DNA of 64,000 nucleotides from Crocinitomicaceae bacterium (GCA_028689775.1 JAQVCM010000015.1:29301-93300); one strand, 5' to 3'. Positions 1 through 8,811 are shown, numbered from the stretch's first letter. Numbers and translations: made by a program. The notes: generated from the sequence alone by a model not told the origin.

Positions 1-701
1 ATTCTTGAATTAAGGCTTCGACCGTTTTATCTTTTGGTTCAATCGGTTTCAAAACTTCCCACGTCATTTTTAAAAAGGTATTCAATGGAAATGAACCGTA
101 TTTCACAACGTTGAACGATCCACTAATGGCAATCGGCACGATCAACGCATTCGGCACTTCGTTAAACAAGGTTGCCAAACCGCCAATCCCGAACGGTTTC
201 ATTTTTCCTGTTTTGGTTCTCGTACCTTCCGGGAAAATGATGCAAGACCAATTTTTTTGATTCATATTTTGGGCTAACTTGGAGATCTCTGCCAATGCTT
301 GTTTCGTATCTTTTCGATTAATATTTGCTGCTCCACCGTATTTTAGGTTGAAGGAAATACTCGGAATTCCTTTCGTAAGTTCGATTTTTGAGATAAACTT
401 AGCGTGATTCTTTCTCAGGAAATAAATCAAAGGCGGAATGTCGTACATGCTTTGATGATTGGAAACAAAGATCACGGGACGATCAGTAGGAATAACATGT
501 TGATTGATAAACCGAACTCGGTTTCCCAAAATAAGGTAACTTTTAAATAAAAACCAATTTAAAATATCCACACTTTTCTTGTGCAAGGAGTATCCACCAA
601 TTTTAAGACAAATCCACTGAATTGGATGGAAAATCAGTAAGATAATTCCAAAAAAAAAGATAAAAAATAGGTGTTAAAATGTATCCTAGTGTTTTTCGCA
701 T
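1..701 (-). CDS. plsC: PlsC-like 1-acyl-glycerol-3-phosphate acyltransferase, 3' end outside window, frameshifted
   Basis: Acylates lysophosphatidic acid to phosphatidic acid at the inner membrane. Translating the minus strand gives an N-terminal hydrophobic segment, the acyltransferase HX4D motif (HQSMYD, bases 440-457) and the FPEGTR phosphate-binding motif (about 214-236). The start ATG at 699-701 gives MRKTLGYILTPIFYLFF, but the rest of the protein (GIILLIFHPIQW onward) is in another frame. The switch falls in a run of nine A on the plus strand (650-658); eight would keep the frame. The downstream frame has a stop just upstream and no start of its own. Either an assembly error or a real inactivating/phase-variable frameshift. 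The C-terminus lies beyond the left edge. Family call is firm; symbol is by family. Confidence 0.8.
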
Positions 702-788
702 GGCAAAAGTATTTATTGTTCGAAATTAGGTATTTGATGAGGACTTTAACAGAACATACATCATATTAAAAATCAAATGTGGCAATTC

Positions 789-1403
789 TTAATTTCCTTC
801 AATTTTAAATGGCGTTCGATTGATGATTGATCGACCCAAGGTTAAACCGTCCGCATATTGTAATTCTGAACCCACAGAAACACCTCGAGAAAGCGTGGAA
901 ATAATGATTCCAGATGCCTGTAATTTCTTGTATAAGAAAAAGTTAGTTGTATCGCCTTCCATGGTTGCACTCAAGGCAAAAATAACTTCTTTTACTTCTC
1001 CGTTTTGTACTTTACCAAGGAGTGATGAAATGTTTAAATCAGAAGGGCCAATGCCGTCCATCGGAGAAATGATTCCTCCCAACACGTGATAAATTCCTTG
1101 GTATGAACCAGTTTCTTCAATTGCAATCACATCGCGTACATCTTCGACCACACAAATCTCGTCGTGCTTGCGTCTGGGATTGGTACATATTTCGCAAATC
1201 ACTTCATCAGAAATGTTCCCGCAAGATTTACAATACTTGACGTGTTTTTTCATTTCTAAAAAAGCATTCGCGAAACGCTCTATTTCTTCAGGTTTGCGAT
1301 TCAAGAGATGAATGACTAAACGAAGTGCAGATCTTTTACCAACGCTCGGAAGTGTTGCCAATTGTTCAACAGCTTCCTCCATATATTTGGAAGGGATTTT
1401 CAT
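789..1403 (-). CDS. recR: Recombination protein RecR
   Basis: RecR works with RecO (and RecF) to load RecA on single-stranded gaps. At 204 residues it has the usual length. Visible parts: an N-terminal helix-hairpin-helix region (LPSVGKRSALR, about 18-28), a four-cysteine zinc finger (C58, C61, C70, C73) and a Toprim domain beginning at about residue 84 (VVEDVRD) with the conserved GGxISPMDGIGP stretch. It is transcribed alone, with its own candidate -7 box at 1421-1428, and is divergent from the membrane-protein gene at 1509. Confidence 0.95.
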   Translation of the reverse strand: MKIPSKYMEEAVEQLATLPSVGKRSALRLVIHLLNRKPEEIERFANAFLEMKKHVKYCKSCGNISDEVICEICTNPRRKHDEICVVEDVRDVIAIEETGSYQGIYHVLGGIISPMDGIGPSDLNISSLLGKVQNGEVKEVIFALSATMEGDTTNFFLYKKLQASGIIISTLSRGVSVGSELQYADGLTLGRSIINRTPFKIEGN

Positions 1404-1420
1404 ATTCTAATTTAAGGATA

Positions 1421-1448
1421 CAAAAATAAGCTTAATTTGTTGATCAAA
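1421..1448 (-). promoter_or_regulatory. Candidate promoter of recR
   Basis: On the minus strand TATTTTTG (1428-1421) matches the Bacteroidota -7 consensus TAnnTTTG, with TTTG (1448-1445) 16 nt further upstream as a possible -33 element. It lies about 18 nt before the recR ATG. Match by eye only. Confidence 0.5.
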
Positions 1449-1508
1449 CGAAGTGCATATTTGATTAATTCCGAACCAAGTCGTCAGTATTTTAGTTAAT
1501 TTTACGCC

Positions 1509-2177
1509 ATGAATCAGATGGAAATTATACACTTTTCAGCTTTTGGCTTAAATCTCCAAGAACCAATGGCACTCGTTTTCAATTGGTTGATCGCAAGTAT
1601 TTGTTTCATTGCTTATTTTTCAATCAGAAAGAGTAAATCCGAAGAAATCAGACTTTGGAGTTTGTTTTTCTTGTTTTTTGGTTTGTCCACATTTATCGGA
1701 GGATTTGGACACGTATTTTTCCAATATTTTGGCGTGTTTGGAAAGTTTCCGCATTGGATTGGTGGAATCGTTTCAGCTTACTTTGCCGGAAAAGCAATGC
1801 TTTGTCGCTTGGAAAACTTTCAACTTAAAAGAACTTTAAATCAAGTTTTGATTTTTAAAGCAATTGTTTTTTTAGGACTGGCTTTGACCTTGCAAAATTT
1901 CATATTTGTGGCCGTGGATGCTATTGTCACATACTTGTTTTATTGCGGAATTATTGGGTATAACTTGATGATGAAAGGAGTTTTCGCTATGAAATACATT
2001 GTTGCAGGAGTTTTGATTTGTATTCCAGCAGCTTTTGTTTACATTTTAAAAATAAATCCAGGCATTTGGTTTAATACAGACGATTTAAGCCACGTGTTTA
2101 TGTTGGCGTGCGTATTTCTTTTCTATCTGGGAAGTAAGAGCTTAGCAAACGAACCTGGAAAACTAAAAATAGTTTAA
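1509..2177 (+). CDS. Seven-helix integral membrane protein of unknown function (DUF6962-like)
   Basis: 222 residues, almost wholly hydrophobic, with about seven predicted membrane helices separated by short basic or aromatic loops (for example RKSKSEE near residue 41 and GGFGHVFFQYFG near 64). The pattern resembles a small Bacteroidota family annotated as DUF6962; I recall this family but could not check it. No catalytic motif is evident. It sits between recR (divergent) and lhgO (same strand, 46 nt downstream), so it could share a transcript with lhgO. No function is assigned. Confidence 0.7.
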   Translation: MNQMEIIHFSAFGLNLQEPMALVFNWLIASICFIAYFSIRKSKSEEIRLWSLFFLFFGLSTFIGGFGHVFFQYFGVFGKFPHWIGGIVSAYFAGKAMLCRLENFQLKRTLNQVLIFKAIVFLGLALTLQNFIFVAVDAIVTYLFYCGIIGYNLMMKGVFAMKYIVAGVLICIPAAFVYILKINPGIWFNTDDLSHVFMLACVFLFYLGSKSLANEPGKLKIV

Positions 2178-2223
2178 AATTGATTAAGAATACGAGCAAG
2201 TATTCGATTTAAAGAGTTTAAAA

Positions 2224-3435
2224 ATGACATACGACATTGCAATAATTGGTGGAGGAATCGTTGGTGCAGCAACTTTGTACAAATTACAAAAACGTTTCCC
2301 CGATTTGAAAATGGTATTGATCGAAAAAGAAGCACTTCTTGCTGATCACCAAACGGGACATAATTCAGGTGTAATTCACTCTGGATTGTATTATACGCCA
2401 GGTTCCTTGAAAGCTAAAAATTGTGTGGAAGGTCGTCACGAATTAGTTGCTTTTGCAAAGGAACACGGCATTGCCCATGATGTTTGCGGAAAAGTAGTCG
2501 TGGCAACCAAAGAAAGTGAATTGCCATATTTGGATAAAATTTACAACAACGGAATTGCCAACAACACCGAAGGTTTGGAGCGAATTACTGCGGAACAAAT
2601 CAAAGAACACGAACCGTTTGTAGAGGGAATTGCAGGACTTTGGGTTCCATGTACAGGAATCATCGATTTTCGTGGCGCAACCGAAAAAATGGTAGAATTG
2701 GCTTTGGCGATTCAACCGGAAAGTAAATTGATGTTGCAACACGAAGTAACGGATGTGGTGAAAGGAGATTCTGTATCGATCGTTGTAACGAACAAAGGAA
2801 ATGTAGAAGCCAAAAATCTGATTTTCTGTGCGGGCTTACAAGCAGATCGTTTGGCTAGAAAAGACGGTGTCAATTTGAAAGAAAAAGTAGTTGGCTTTAG
2901 AGGTGATTACTATGAGTTGACAGATCAAGCGAAACACAAAGTCAAAAACTTAATTTATCCAGTTCCAAATCCTGCGATGCCATTCCTAGGAGTTCATTTT
3001 ACGAGAATGACCAACGGCGATATTGAATGCGGACCAAATGCGGTATTTACCTTCAAAAGAGAAGGTTACGGTAAAACCGATTTCTCATTCAAAGATACCT
3101 ACGACGCGTTGACCTACAAAGGAACGTGGAGATTGTTCTTCGGAAATGTAAAATTCGGTATCGATGAATACAGAAGAGCGTTTTCTAAAAAGTTATTCCT
3201 AAAAACCTTACAAGGACTAATTCCATCATTGGAAATGTCTGATTTGAAACCTGGTAGAGCAGGAGTAAGAGCGCTTTTATTAGGAGAAGACGGCGACACC
3301 AAAGACGATTTCAGAATTGAGTATCACGGGAAATCAATTCACGTATTGAATGCGCCTTCACCAGCAGCAACGGCATCGTTGGCAATTGGAGGTTATATTG
3401 CGGATGAAGCAGAAAAACATTTTGGATTGAAATAG
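2224..3435 (+). CDS. lhgO: L-2-hydroxyglutarate oxidase
   Basis: FAD-dependent enzyme of the DAO/GlpD superfamily that oxidises L-2-hydroxyglutarate to 2-oxoglutarate, feeding electrons to the quinone pool; it repairs a by-product of central metabolism. The N-terminal Rossmann motif GGGIVG (residues 9-14) and HNSGVIHSGLYY (about 46-57) are typical of LhgO/YgaF, as is the length (403 aa). A C-terminal GRAGVRA and PSPAATASLAIGG stretch closes the FAD site. Followed by a non-coding patch of palindromes, so probably the last gene of its transcript. Confidence 0.9.
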   Translation: MTYDIAIIGGGIVGAATLYKLQKRFPDLKMVLIEKEALLADHQTGHNSGVIHSGLYYTPGSLKAKNCVEGRHELVAFAKEHGIAHDVCGKVVVATKESELPYLDKIYNNGIANNTEGLERITAEQIKEHEPFVEGIAGLWVPCTGIIDFRGATEKMVELALAIQPESKLMLQHEVTDVVKGDSVSIVVTNKGNVEAKNLIFCAGLQADRLARKDGVNLKEKVVGFRGDYYELTDQAKHKVKNLIYPVPNPAMPFLGVHFTRMTNGDIECGPNAVFTFKREGYGKTDFSFKDTYDALTYKGTWRLFFGNVKFGIDEYRRAFSKKLFLKTLQGLIPSLEMSDLKPGRAGVRALLLGEDGDTKDDFRIEYHGKSIHVLNAPSPAATASLAIGGYIADEAEKHFGLK

Positions 3436-3947
3436 GATTTTGATTATTTGATGGTATTTCATGCGATTGTAGATATTTGATTATATCATTGTAGTGGCGC
3501 GATTAATTGCGTCTCTACAAGACAAAGAAAAGCGAAAAAATATAGTCGGCGAATGATAGTTTGATAAACTCATTCACACGTAATTGAGCTGACCTTTCAG
3601 GCCGCGAAAAATACAACTATAAATCGCGGTGTGCGATGCACACCGCTGGAATAATTTGGGCTTTCAGCCCGTTTGCTTAATGCTGAATCTCCTACGACAA
3701 ACTTTCGTGAATTTCTGGTTAATCAATTTTTTTAGACTAACTTTCCTTCAATACAAATCAACGTCAACGTCCTGAAGGGACAACTCATTCCAGCCTATGG
3801 CATCGCCATAGGCTGGAATGTAAAATAAGATTAGCGGCCTGAAAGGTCAACTCAAAAATACGCGTTTAATCAAACTTATTGCATACGCAATTGAGCTGAC
3901 CTTTCAGCGGGTAAATTTAATGCTGGATTACGACTTTGTATTTTAAT
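3436..3947. repeat. Intergenic cluster of REP-like palindromes and inverted repeats
   Basis: No gene. Within about 430 bp there are several short palindromes: an imperfect inverted repeat at 3491-3518; GCGGTGTGC / GCACACCGC arms with a GAT loop (3626-3646); a GGGCTTTCAGCCC stem (about 3658-3670); and 15-bp perfect arms with a 3-nt loop at 3787-3801 / 3805-3819. The 19-mer aattgagctgacctttcag occurs twice in direct orientation (3582-3600 and 3889-3907), and nearly all of it occurs inverted at 3839-3854 (ctgaaaggtcaactca). This is the typical make-up of REP elements mobilised by RAYT transposases; no such transposase is in the window. Confidence 0.75.
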
Positions 3948-4769
3948 TTATTGTCCTTTCAAAAAACCTTCAACAACCTCACAAACCTCTTTAAGCAGCA
4001 CGGGCATTTCATCTGATTTCCAAGGGTGAGAAGCTCCAAAGACGTGATCGGCTCCTGCAATTATTTTTACCTCCGATTTCGTCCATTTAGCCAAGCTTTC
4101 CGCTTCTTCGATGAAGATGGAAGTATCTGAATCTCCGTGGATAATCAACACTGGCTTTTGATTCTCTAGACAAACTTTTTCGATGTCCAAATTTTCTTTA
4201 TTGACAACAAAATCTTCGTATTGAATGATGTTGTGTGGCATTTTTTGATGCGTTCGTTGATTTTCGGTGTAGCGAACGCCGTCTTTAATCCATTCTTCCA
4301 AGACTTTTGAATCTCTGAAACGTCTTTCGATTGAACAAATTCCCGCCAAGGTAATTACGGATGAAACGCGCTTATCTGGCAAATTCAACAAAGCAATGCC
4401 ACCGCCGCGACTGTGACCAATTAAATGAATTTTTGGCATTGAATCCATCTTCGTCTCAAGCCAATTCAATATCAATTTTACATCTTCTTTTTGTTTGCTG
4501 TAGGTGTCGTTTGCAAAGGATTCTAAATCAGGAAAATCAATTCCGTTTTCGACCGTTCCACCGTTGTGGGAAAGATTGAATTTGCAGAAACCATAACCCA
4601 AGTTGAAAAAGTAAGACTCCATCAAATTCCAAGCGCCCCAATCTTTGAATCCCATGAATCCATGAATGAAAACCAATAAATTTCCATTGAAATGAGGTGG
4701 TACGGACAAATCAACCAAGCTTTCTCTATTTTGACTGCCGATATAAACGGCATTTTTTAAACTTTTCAT
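3948..4769 (-). CDS. Alpha/beta hydrolase (BAAT/dienelactone-hydrolase-like)
   Basis: Cytosolic alpha/beta-hydrolase fold protein of 273 residues; substrate unknown. Visible: oxyanion segment HGFMGFKDWG, nucleophile elbow GHSRGG (Ser), acid residue in HGDSDTS and the catalytic His in GADHVFG, in the correct order. The reading frame can be extended to 4796, but only with a TTG lying inside a -7 promoter box (4794-4801), so the ATG at 4767-4769 is the better start. Single-gene unit ending in the repeat patch; divergent from the 4877 operon. Confidence 0.8.
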   Translation of the reverse strand: MKSLKNAVYIGSQNRESLVDLSVPPHFNGNLLVFIHGFMGFKDWGAWNLMESYFFNLGYGFCKFNLSHNGGTVENGIDFPDLESFANDTYSKQKEDVKLILNWLETKMDSMPKIHLIGHSRGGGIALLNLPDKRVSSVITLAGICSIERRFRDSKVLEEWIKDGVRYTENQRTHQKMPHNIIQYEDFVVNKENLDIEKVCLENQKPVLIIHGDSDTSIFIEEAESLAKWTKSEVKIIAGADHVFGASHPWKSDEMPVLLKEVCEVVEGFLKGQ

Positions 4770-4793
4770 TCTAATTAATCTTATCTTTGGATT

Positions 4794-4801
4794 CAAATGT
4801 A
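4794..4801 (-). promoter_or_regulatory. -7 promoter element of the alpha/beta hydrolase gene
   Basis: TACATTTG on the minus strand matches TAnnTTTG and ends 24 nt before the ATG at 4769. It decides the start codon choice, because the longer TTG start would overlap it. No clear -33 TTTG was seen. Confidence 0.45.
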
Positions 4802-4876
4802 AAAAACATTATTCGATTGACGATTATCCGTTATTTGATTTGTATTTTAGCATTCTCAAAAGCTTAAAAAGATTTA

Positions 4877-5881
4877 ATGAAAATATCCGCTTCCATATAC
4901 AGTGACAAAAAGCGACCGCTTCAAGAAGTTATCGAAGATTTGGTCAACCACAACGTGGATTTATTGCACGTAGATTGCAACGATGATTTGTCTGTATTTG
5001 AGGACATTCAACAAATTCGAACTTGGTGTACAATTCCAATTGATTTACACATCATTACGGAAGATCCAGCAAAATACATGGATTATTTAATCAAAAATCC
5101 GGTTGAATATGTGACCTTTCAATATGAAAACCTAAAAGAACCTTTGCTAATTCCGAAAGAAGTGACGGGAAGAAAAGGGTTGGCAATCATCACACCAACT
5201 GATATCAGTGCGTTTGATGAATATGCAGATTTTGATTTCATCTTGATCATGGCAACCATTCCCGGACAAAGCGGCGGTGTTTTTGACACGTGGAATTTTT
5301 CTAAAATTCGTTCGTTTAAAAAGAAATATCCTGCCAAATCAATCCATGTTGATGGTGGTGTCAATGCGGAAGTTTCTTTTATTCTGAGAAATTTGGGTGT
5401 CAGTAGTTCGGTTTCTGGTTCCTATTTATTCAATGCTGCGAGTGTTGGTCAAGCCTTGATGAACTTGGTGACACGCGACATTGATTCTCAATATTTAGTA
5501 CAAGATTTCATGACGCCTTTGGATGAATCACCAACGATTTATGAACAGGATTTGAATTTAGAAAATTTATTGAAAACGATAGAAGTTGGTCAATTGGGAT
5601 TTTGTTTGGTAATGGATGAAAATCAACAATTCAAAGGATTGATTTCCAATGCGGACATCCGCAGAGGATTGCTTCGAAACTTGAATAATCTAAATGAAAT
5701 TGACGTTCATTCGATGATCAACAGCAAACCGATTACGGTCTTGGAAACCAATTCAGTAAACGAAATGTTGAAAGTAATTAAAAAATGTCCGTTTTCCGTG
5801 ATGTACCTGCCAGTTCTAACGACTGCTGGAAAAACTGCTGGAATTGTGACCTTTGTGAACCTGATAAAAGGAGAAATTTAA
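4877..5881 (+). CDS. Ribulose-phosphate-3-epimerase-like TIM barrel fused to a CBS-domain pair
   Basis: 334 residues. Residues 1 to about 200 form a ribulose-phosphate-epimerase-like barrel: the catalytic set is retained as H31 and D33 (LHVDCND), H58 (DLHII) and D159 (HVDGG); IPGQSGG replaces the usual phosphate-loop NPGFGGQ. Residues about 206-334 are two CBS motifs (VQDFMTP and MINSKPITV entries), which in other proteins bind adenine nucleotides and gate activity. The pairing of a sugar-phosphate enzyme with CBS domains resembles KdsD/GutQ (SIS plus CBS), the arabinose-5-phosphate isomerases, but with a different catalytic fold. It heads a tight operon, 6 nt from the DAHP-synthase-like gene. 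Probably an active sugar-phosphate epimerase; the substrate is not known. Confidence 0.75.
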   Translation: MKISASIYSDKKRPLQEVIEDLVNHNVDLLHVDCNDDLSVFEDIQQIRTWCTIPIDLHIITEDPAKYMDYLIKNPVEYVTFQYENLKEPLLIPKEVTGRKGLAIITPTDISAFDEYADFDFILIMATIPGQSGGVFDTWNFSKIRSFKKKYPAKSIHVDGGVNAEVSFILRNLGVSSSVSGSYLFNAASVGQALMNLVTRDIDSQYLVQDFMTPLDESPTIYEQDLNLENLLKTIEVGQLGFCLVMDENQQFKGLISNADIRRGLLRNLNNLNEIDVHSMINSKPITVLETNSVNEMLKVIKKCPFSVMYLPVLTTAGKTAGIVTFVNLIKGEI

Positions 5882-5887
5882 AAAGAT

Positions 5888-6886
5888 ATGATTTTACATT
5901 TAAAAGATACGGTGAGTCAGCAAGAAGCTGATAAACTTGCAGAAAGCATCCAAGCATTCCACGTGGTTTCTGATGGAAAATCCGTTGTCATTACGGGATC
6001 TGGAGTGAAAGAAGTTCCTGCAGAATTACACGGAAAAGTCGATGAATCTTGGGTTTTTAAAAACGACATGCAATTGGCTTCTCGTGAATACAGAAACGAA
6101 ACGCGAGAAGTGAAAATCGGAAATGTGACGATTGGTGGAAATACCAAAAACACCTTGTTAATCGGTGGACCTTGTTCTGTTGAATCCGAAGATCAAATCA
6201 GAGAATCTTCTGAATTACTGGTTGGATTGGGTTTGAGTACTTTGCGTGGCGGATGTTACAAGCCAAGAACAAGTCCTTACAGTTTTCAAGGAATGGGCTT
6301 GGAAGGTTTAAAATTACTTGCGAAAATGCGTGAGGAATTTGGATTGAACGTCATCACGGAGGTGAGAGATGCAACACATGTTCACGAAGTAATTGAGCAT
6401 TCTGATGTAATACAAATCGGTGCAAAAGCCATGTACGATCAAGGAATTTTACGTGCGTGTGCCAAAACTCAAAAACCAGTTTTAATCAAAAGAGGATTTG
6501 GAACTACCTTGCAAGAATTTGTTCAGGCAGCTGAATTTGTTCTTTCTGGCGGAAATGAAAATGTGATTTTATGTGAAAGAGGAATTCGTACGTTTGAGAC
6601 GGGAACTCGTTTTACCTTAGATCTTTGTGGAGTAGCTTGGTTGAAACATTATACCAATCTGCCAATTATCTTGGATCCAAGTCACGCAATGGGTTACGCT
6701 TATGGAATTCCAGATTTAGCGAGAGCGTGTGTAGCAATGGGAATCGACGGATTGTTGATCGAAGCGCATCGAAATCCATTGGTGGCGAAGTCAGATGCTT
6801 CTCAGCAATTGACGCATGTAGAATTCACGGAATTACTTAAAACGCTTCAGCCAGTAGCAAACAGCGTAGGTTATAAAATGGTATAA
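5888..6886 (+). CDS. 3-deoxy-7-phosphoheptulonate (DAHP) synthase-like, type I-beta
   Basis: DAHP synthases condense phosphoenolpyruvate with erythrose-4-phosphate, the first step of the shikimate pathway. 332 residues: an N-terminal regulatory ferredoxin-like domain (about 1-75) and a TIM barrel with GGPCSVES (93-100), metal ligand C123 in RGGCYKPRTSPYSFQG, KRG (201-203), CERGIRTFE (229-237) and metal ligand H266 in DPSHA. Odd point: QIGAKAMYDQGILRACAKT (176-194) replaces the usual QIGARNMQNxxLL segment that shapes the acceptor pocket, so the aldose-phosphate acceptor may differ. The stop overlaps the next gene's ATG (TAATG at 6884-6888). Could be the cell's main aromatic-pathway enzyme or a specialised paralogue. 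Confidence 0.8.
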   Translation: MILHLKDTVSQQEADKLAESIQAFHVVSDGKSVVITGSGVKEVPAELHGKVDESWVFKNDMQLASREYRNETREVKIGNVTIGGNTKNTLLIGGPCSVESEDQIRESSELLVGLGLSTLRGGCYKPRTSPYSFQGMGLEGLKLLAKMREEFGLNVITEVRDATHVHEVIEHSDVIQIGAKAMYDQGILRACAKTQKPVLIKRGFGTTLQEFVQAAEFVLSGGNENVILCERGIRTFETGTRFTLDLCGVAWLKHYTNLPIILDPSHAMGYAYGIPDLARACVAMGIDGLLIEAHRNPLVAKSDASQQLTHVEFTELLKTLQPVANSVGYKMV

Positions 6887-7569
6887 TGATCTTTTTAGAA
6901 CAAAACATTCAAGGAGTTTGTAGAAAATTTGGAATTGATTTCCAGCTATTTTTATCAGACTTTCAAATTGATTCTGTTTTTGAATTGTCTGTTTCAGATT
7001 TAGAGGCAATTACAGAAGAGTACGAATTGGATTTACAAGCTTTACTTTTTAAACCCATGTTTCAAAACGATCATCTAGCAGAAAAATTAGCGAAAATTAA
7101 ATTGCTGATTTTAGATGTAGATGGCGTGATGACCGACGGTGGAATGTACATGACGGAAAGTGGTGATCAATTTAAAAAATTTGATACCAAAGACGGTCGT
7201 GCCATCATTGAATTGACTAAAAAAGGCGTTCAGGTTGGAATTATTTCTTCTGGTTTTAAAGATGTTGGCGTTACAGCCAGAGCAAAAATGTTAGGCATGC
7301 AAAAATGCTACATTGGATTAGAACCAAAATTAAATATCCTGACAACCTGGTGCGAAGAAATGCAAATTTCTTTGGACGAAGTAGCCATCATTGGTGACGA
7401 CATCAACGATTTAGGCGTAATCCGTAAAATTGGTTTTAGCGCTTGTCCGGCAGATGCTGTGGAAGTGGTAAAAAGAGAAGTGGATTTAATTCTTTCCAAA
7501 AAAGGTGGAAAAGGATGCATCCGAGAATTTGTAGATAATTATTTCGAAAAAGAACCACTTACCGTTTGA
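6886..7569 (+). CDS. KdsC-family HAD phosphatase with N-terminal extension
   Basis: HAD-superfamily phosphatase of the KdsC type (KDO-8-phosphate phosphatase and relatives). Motif I is LDVDGVMTDGG with nucleophile D77 and D79; motif III/IV appears as GDDINDLG near residue 164, and the fold lacks a large cap as in KdsC. Usual KdsC proteins are about 175 residues; this one is 227 because of about 65 extra N-terminal residues rich in helix-forming and acidic residues that I do not recognise. It overlaps the DAHP-synthase-like gene by one base, implying translational coupling. Likely removes the phosphate from the ulosonate made by its neighbour (inference). Confidence 0.8.
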   Translation: MIFLEQNIQGVCRKFGIDFQLFLSDFQIDSVFELSVSDLEAITEEYELDLQALLFKPMFQNDHLAEKLAKIKLLILDVDGVMTDGGMYMTESGDQFKKFDTKDGRAIIELTKKGVQVGIISSGFKDVGVTARAKMLGMQKCYIGLEPKLNILTTWCEEMQISLDEVAIIGDDINDLGVIRKIGFSACPADAVEVVKREVDLILSKKGGKGCIREFVDNYFEKEPLTV

Positions 7570-7590
7570 TTTCGATTACATGATAAAAAT

Positions 7591-8811
7591 ATGAAAAGTT
7601 ATAAAGTAGGAATAGCAAGAGAAGGTAAAGTTCCACCTGATTTTAGAGTTCCGTTGACACCCGAACAATGTAGTTTGGTACAAGTTAAATTTCCAAACGT
7701 GGAAATCATTGTTCAAAATAGTCCAATTCGAACGTTTTCGGATGCCGAATATGAAGCACAAGGAATCCGAGTTCAAGAGGATTTATCCGAATGCGACATC
7801 ATCATGGGGGTCAAAGAATTTATTCCAGAAACATTGATTCCCAATAAAACCTATATTTTCTTTTCTCATACCTTAAAGAAACAACCGTATAATAAAAATT
7901 TATTACGAACGGTTTTGCAGAAAAAAATCAGATTGATTGATTATGAAGTGATGAAAAATCGCATCGGCAAACGATTGATTGGTTTTGGTCGTTACGCGGG
8001 TATCGTAGGTTGTTACAACGGTTTTCGAACTTTGGGATTGAAAAGTCAAAGCTATCGCTTGTTGAAAGCTTCTGAATGTGAAAACCGAATTCAGCTGGAA
8101 GAAGAATTGAAAAATGTCAAACTTGCAAATACCTGTAAAATCGTTTTAACTGGCGGTGGTCGAGTAGGTTATGGGGCACGTGAAATCTTGGATTTATTGC
8201 CAATATTAGAAGTAACTCCAGAAGAATTTCTAACGGTGAAATTTGATCAACCAGTTTTCACTCATTTGGGATTGGAAGATTATTACGCTAGAAAAGACGG
8301 CGCAGAATTCGATAAAAGCGAGTTTTACAGCAATCCAGAGAAATTCAAATCCATTTTTGAAAAATACGCGAAAGAAGCAGATATGTTTGTCGCTGGACAT
8401 TATTGGTCCGAAAACTCACCAGTTATTTTAAGTAAAGAAGCGCTGAAAGATTCTCGTTTGATCGTATTGGCAGATATTTCTTGCGACATCGACGGTCCTT
8501 TGGCGCCAACGATTAAACCCTCAACGATTGAAAATCCAATCTATGGTTACAATCCAAAAACAGGTTTGGAAGATTCTTTCTTAACAAACGGAAACATCGC
8601 TGTCATGGCAGTTGATAATTTACCGTGTGAATTGCCAAAAGATGCATCTGAAGACTTTGGAAATGAGTTGATTCGTTCTATTTTCCCAGCATTGTTTGTA
8701 GAAGATCCAGACGACATCATCGGAAGAGCTTCTGAAACGACGTTTGAAGGCGAATTGACTGAGAAATTCGCTTATTTAAGTGATTATGTTGGTGCAGTTC
8801 CAAATAACTAA
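7591..8811 (+). CDS. Saccharopine/alanine-dehydrogenase-like NAD(P)-dependent oxidoreductase
   Basis: 406 residues with the two-domain architecture of the alanine dehydrogenase / PNT / lysine-forming saccharopine dehydrogenase group. The N-terminal part starts GIAREGKVPPDFRVPLTP (catalytic-lysine region, residues 7-24) and contains the HTLKKQ segment; the NAD-binding fold shows LTGGGRVGYGA (about 187-197); the C-terminal half has DISCDIDGP and ends near DYVGAVP. Bacteroidota carry similar proteins annotated as saccharopine dehydrogenase; whether this one acts on saccharopine is unknown. It follows the KdsC-like gene by 21 nt and so is probably co-transcribed. Confidence 0.75.
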   Translation: MKSYKVGIAREGKVPPDFRVPLTPEQCSLVQVKFPNVEIIVQNSPIRTFSDAEYEAQGIRVQEDLSECDIIMGVKEFIPETLIPNKTYIFFSHTLKKQPYNKNLLRTVLQKKIRLIDYEVMKNRIGKRLIGFGRYAGIVGCYNGFRTLGLKSQSYRLLKASECENRIQLEEELKNVKLANTCKIVLTGGGRVGYGAREILDLLPILEVTPEEFLTVKFDQPVFTHLGLEDYYARKDGAEFDKSEFYSNPEKFKSIFEKYAKEADMFVAGHYWSENSPVILSKEALKDSRLIVLADISCDIDGPLAPTIKPSTIENPIYGYNPKTGLEDSFLTNGNIAVMAVDNLPCELPKDASEDFGNELIRSIFPALFVEDPDDIIGRASETTFEGELTEKFAYLSDYVGAVPNN

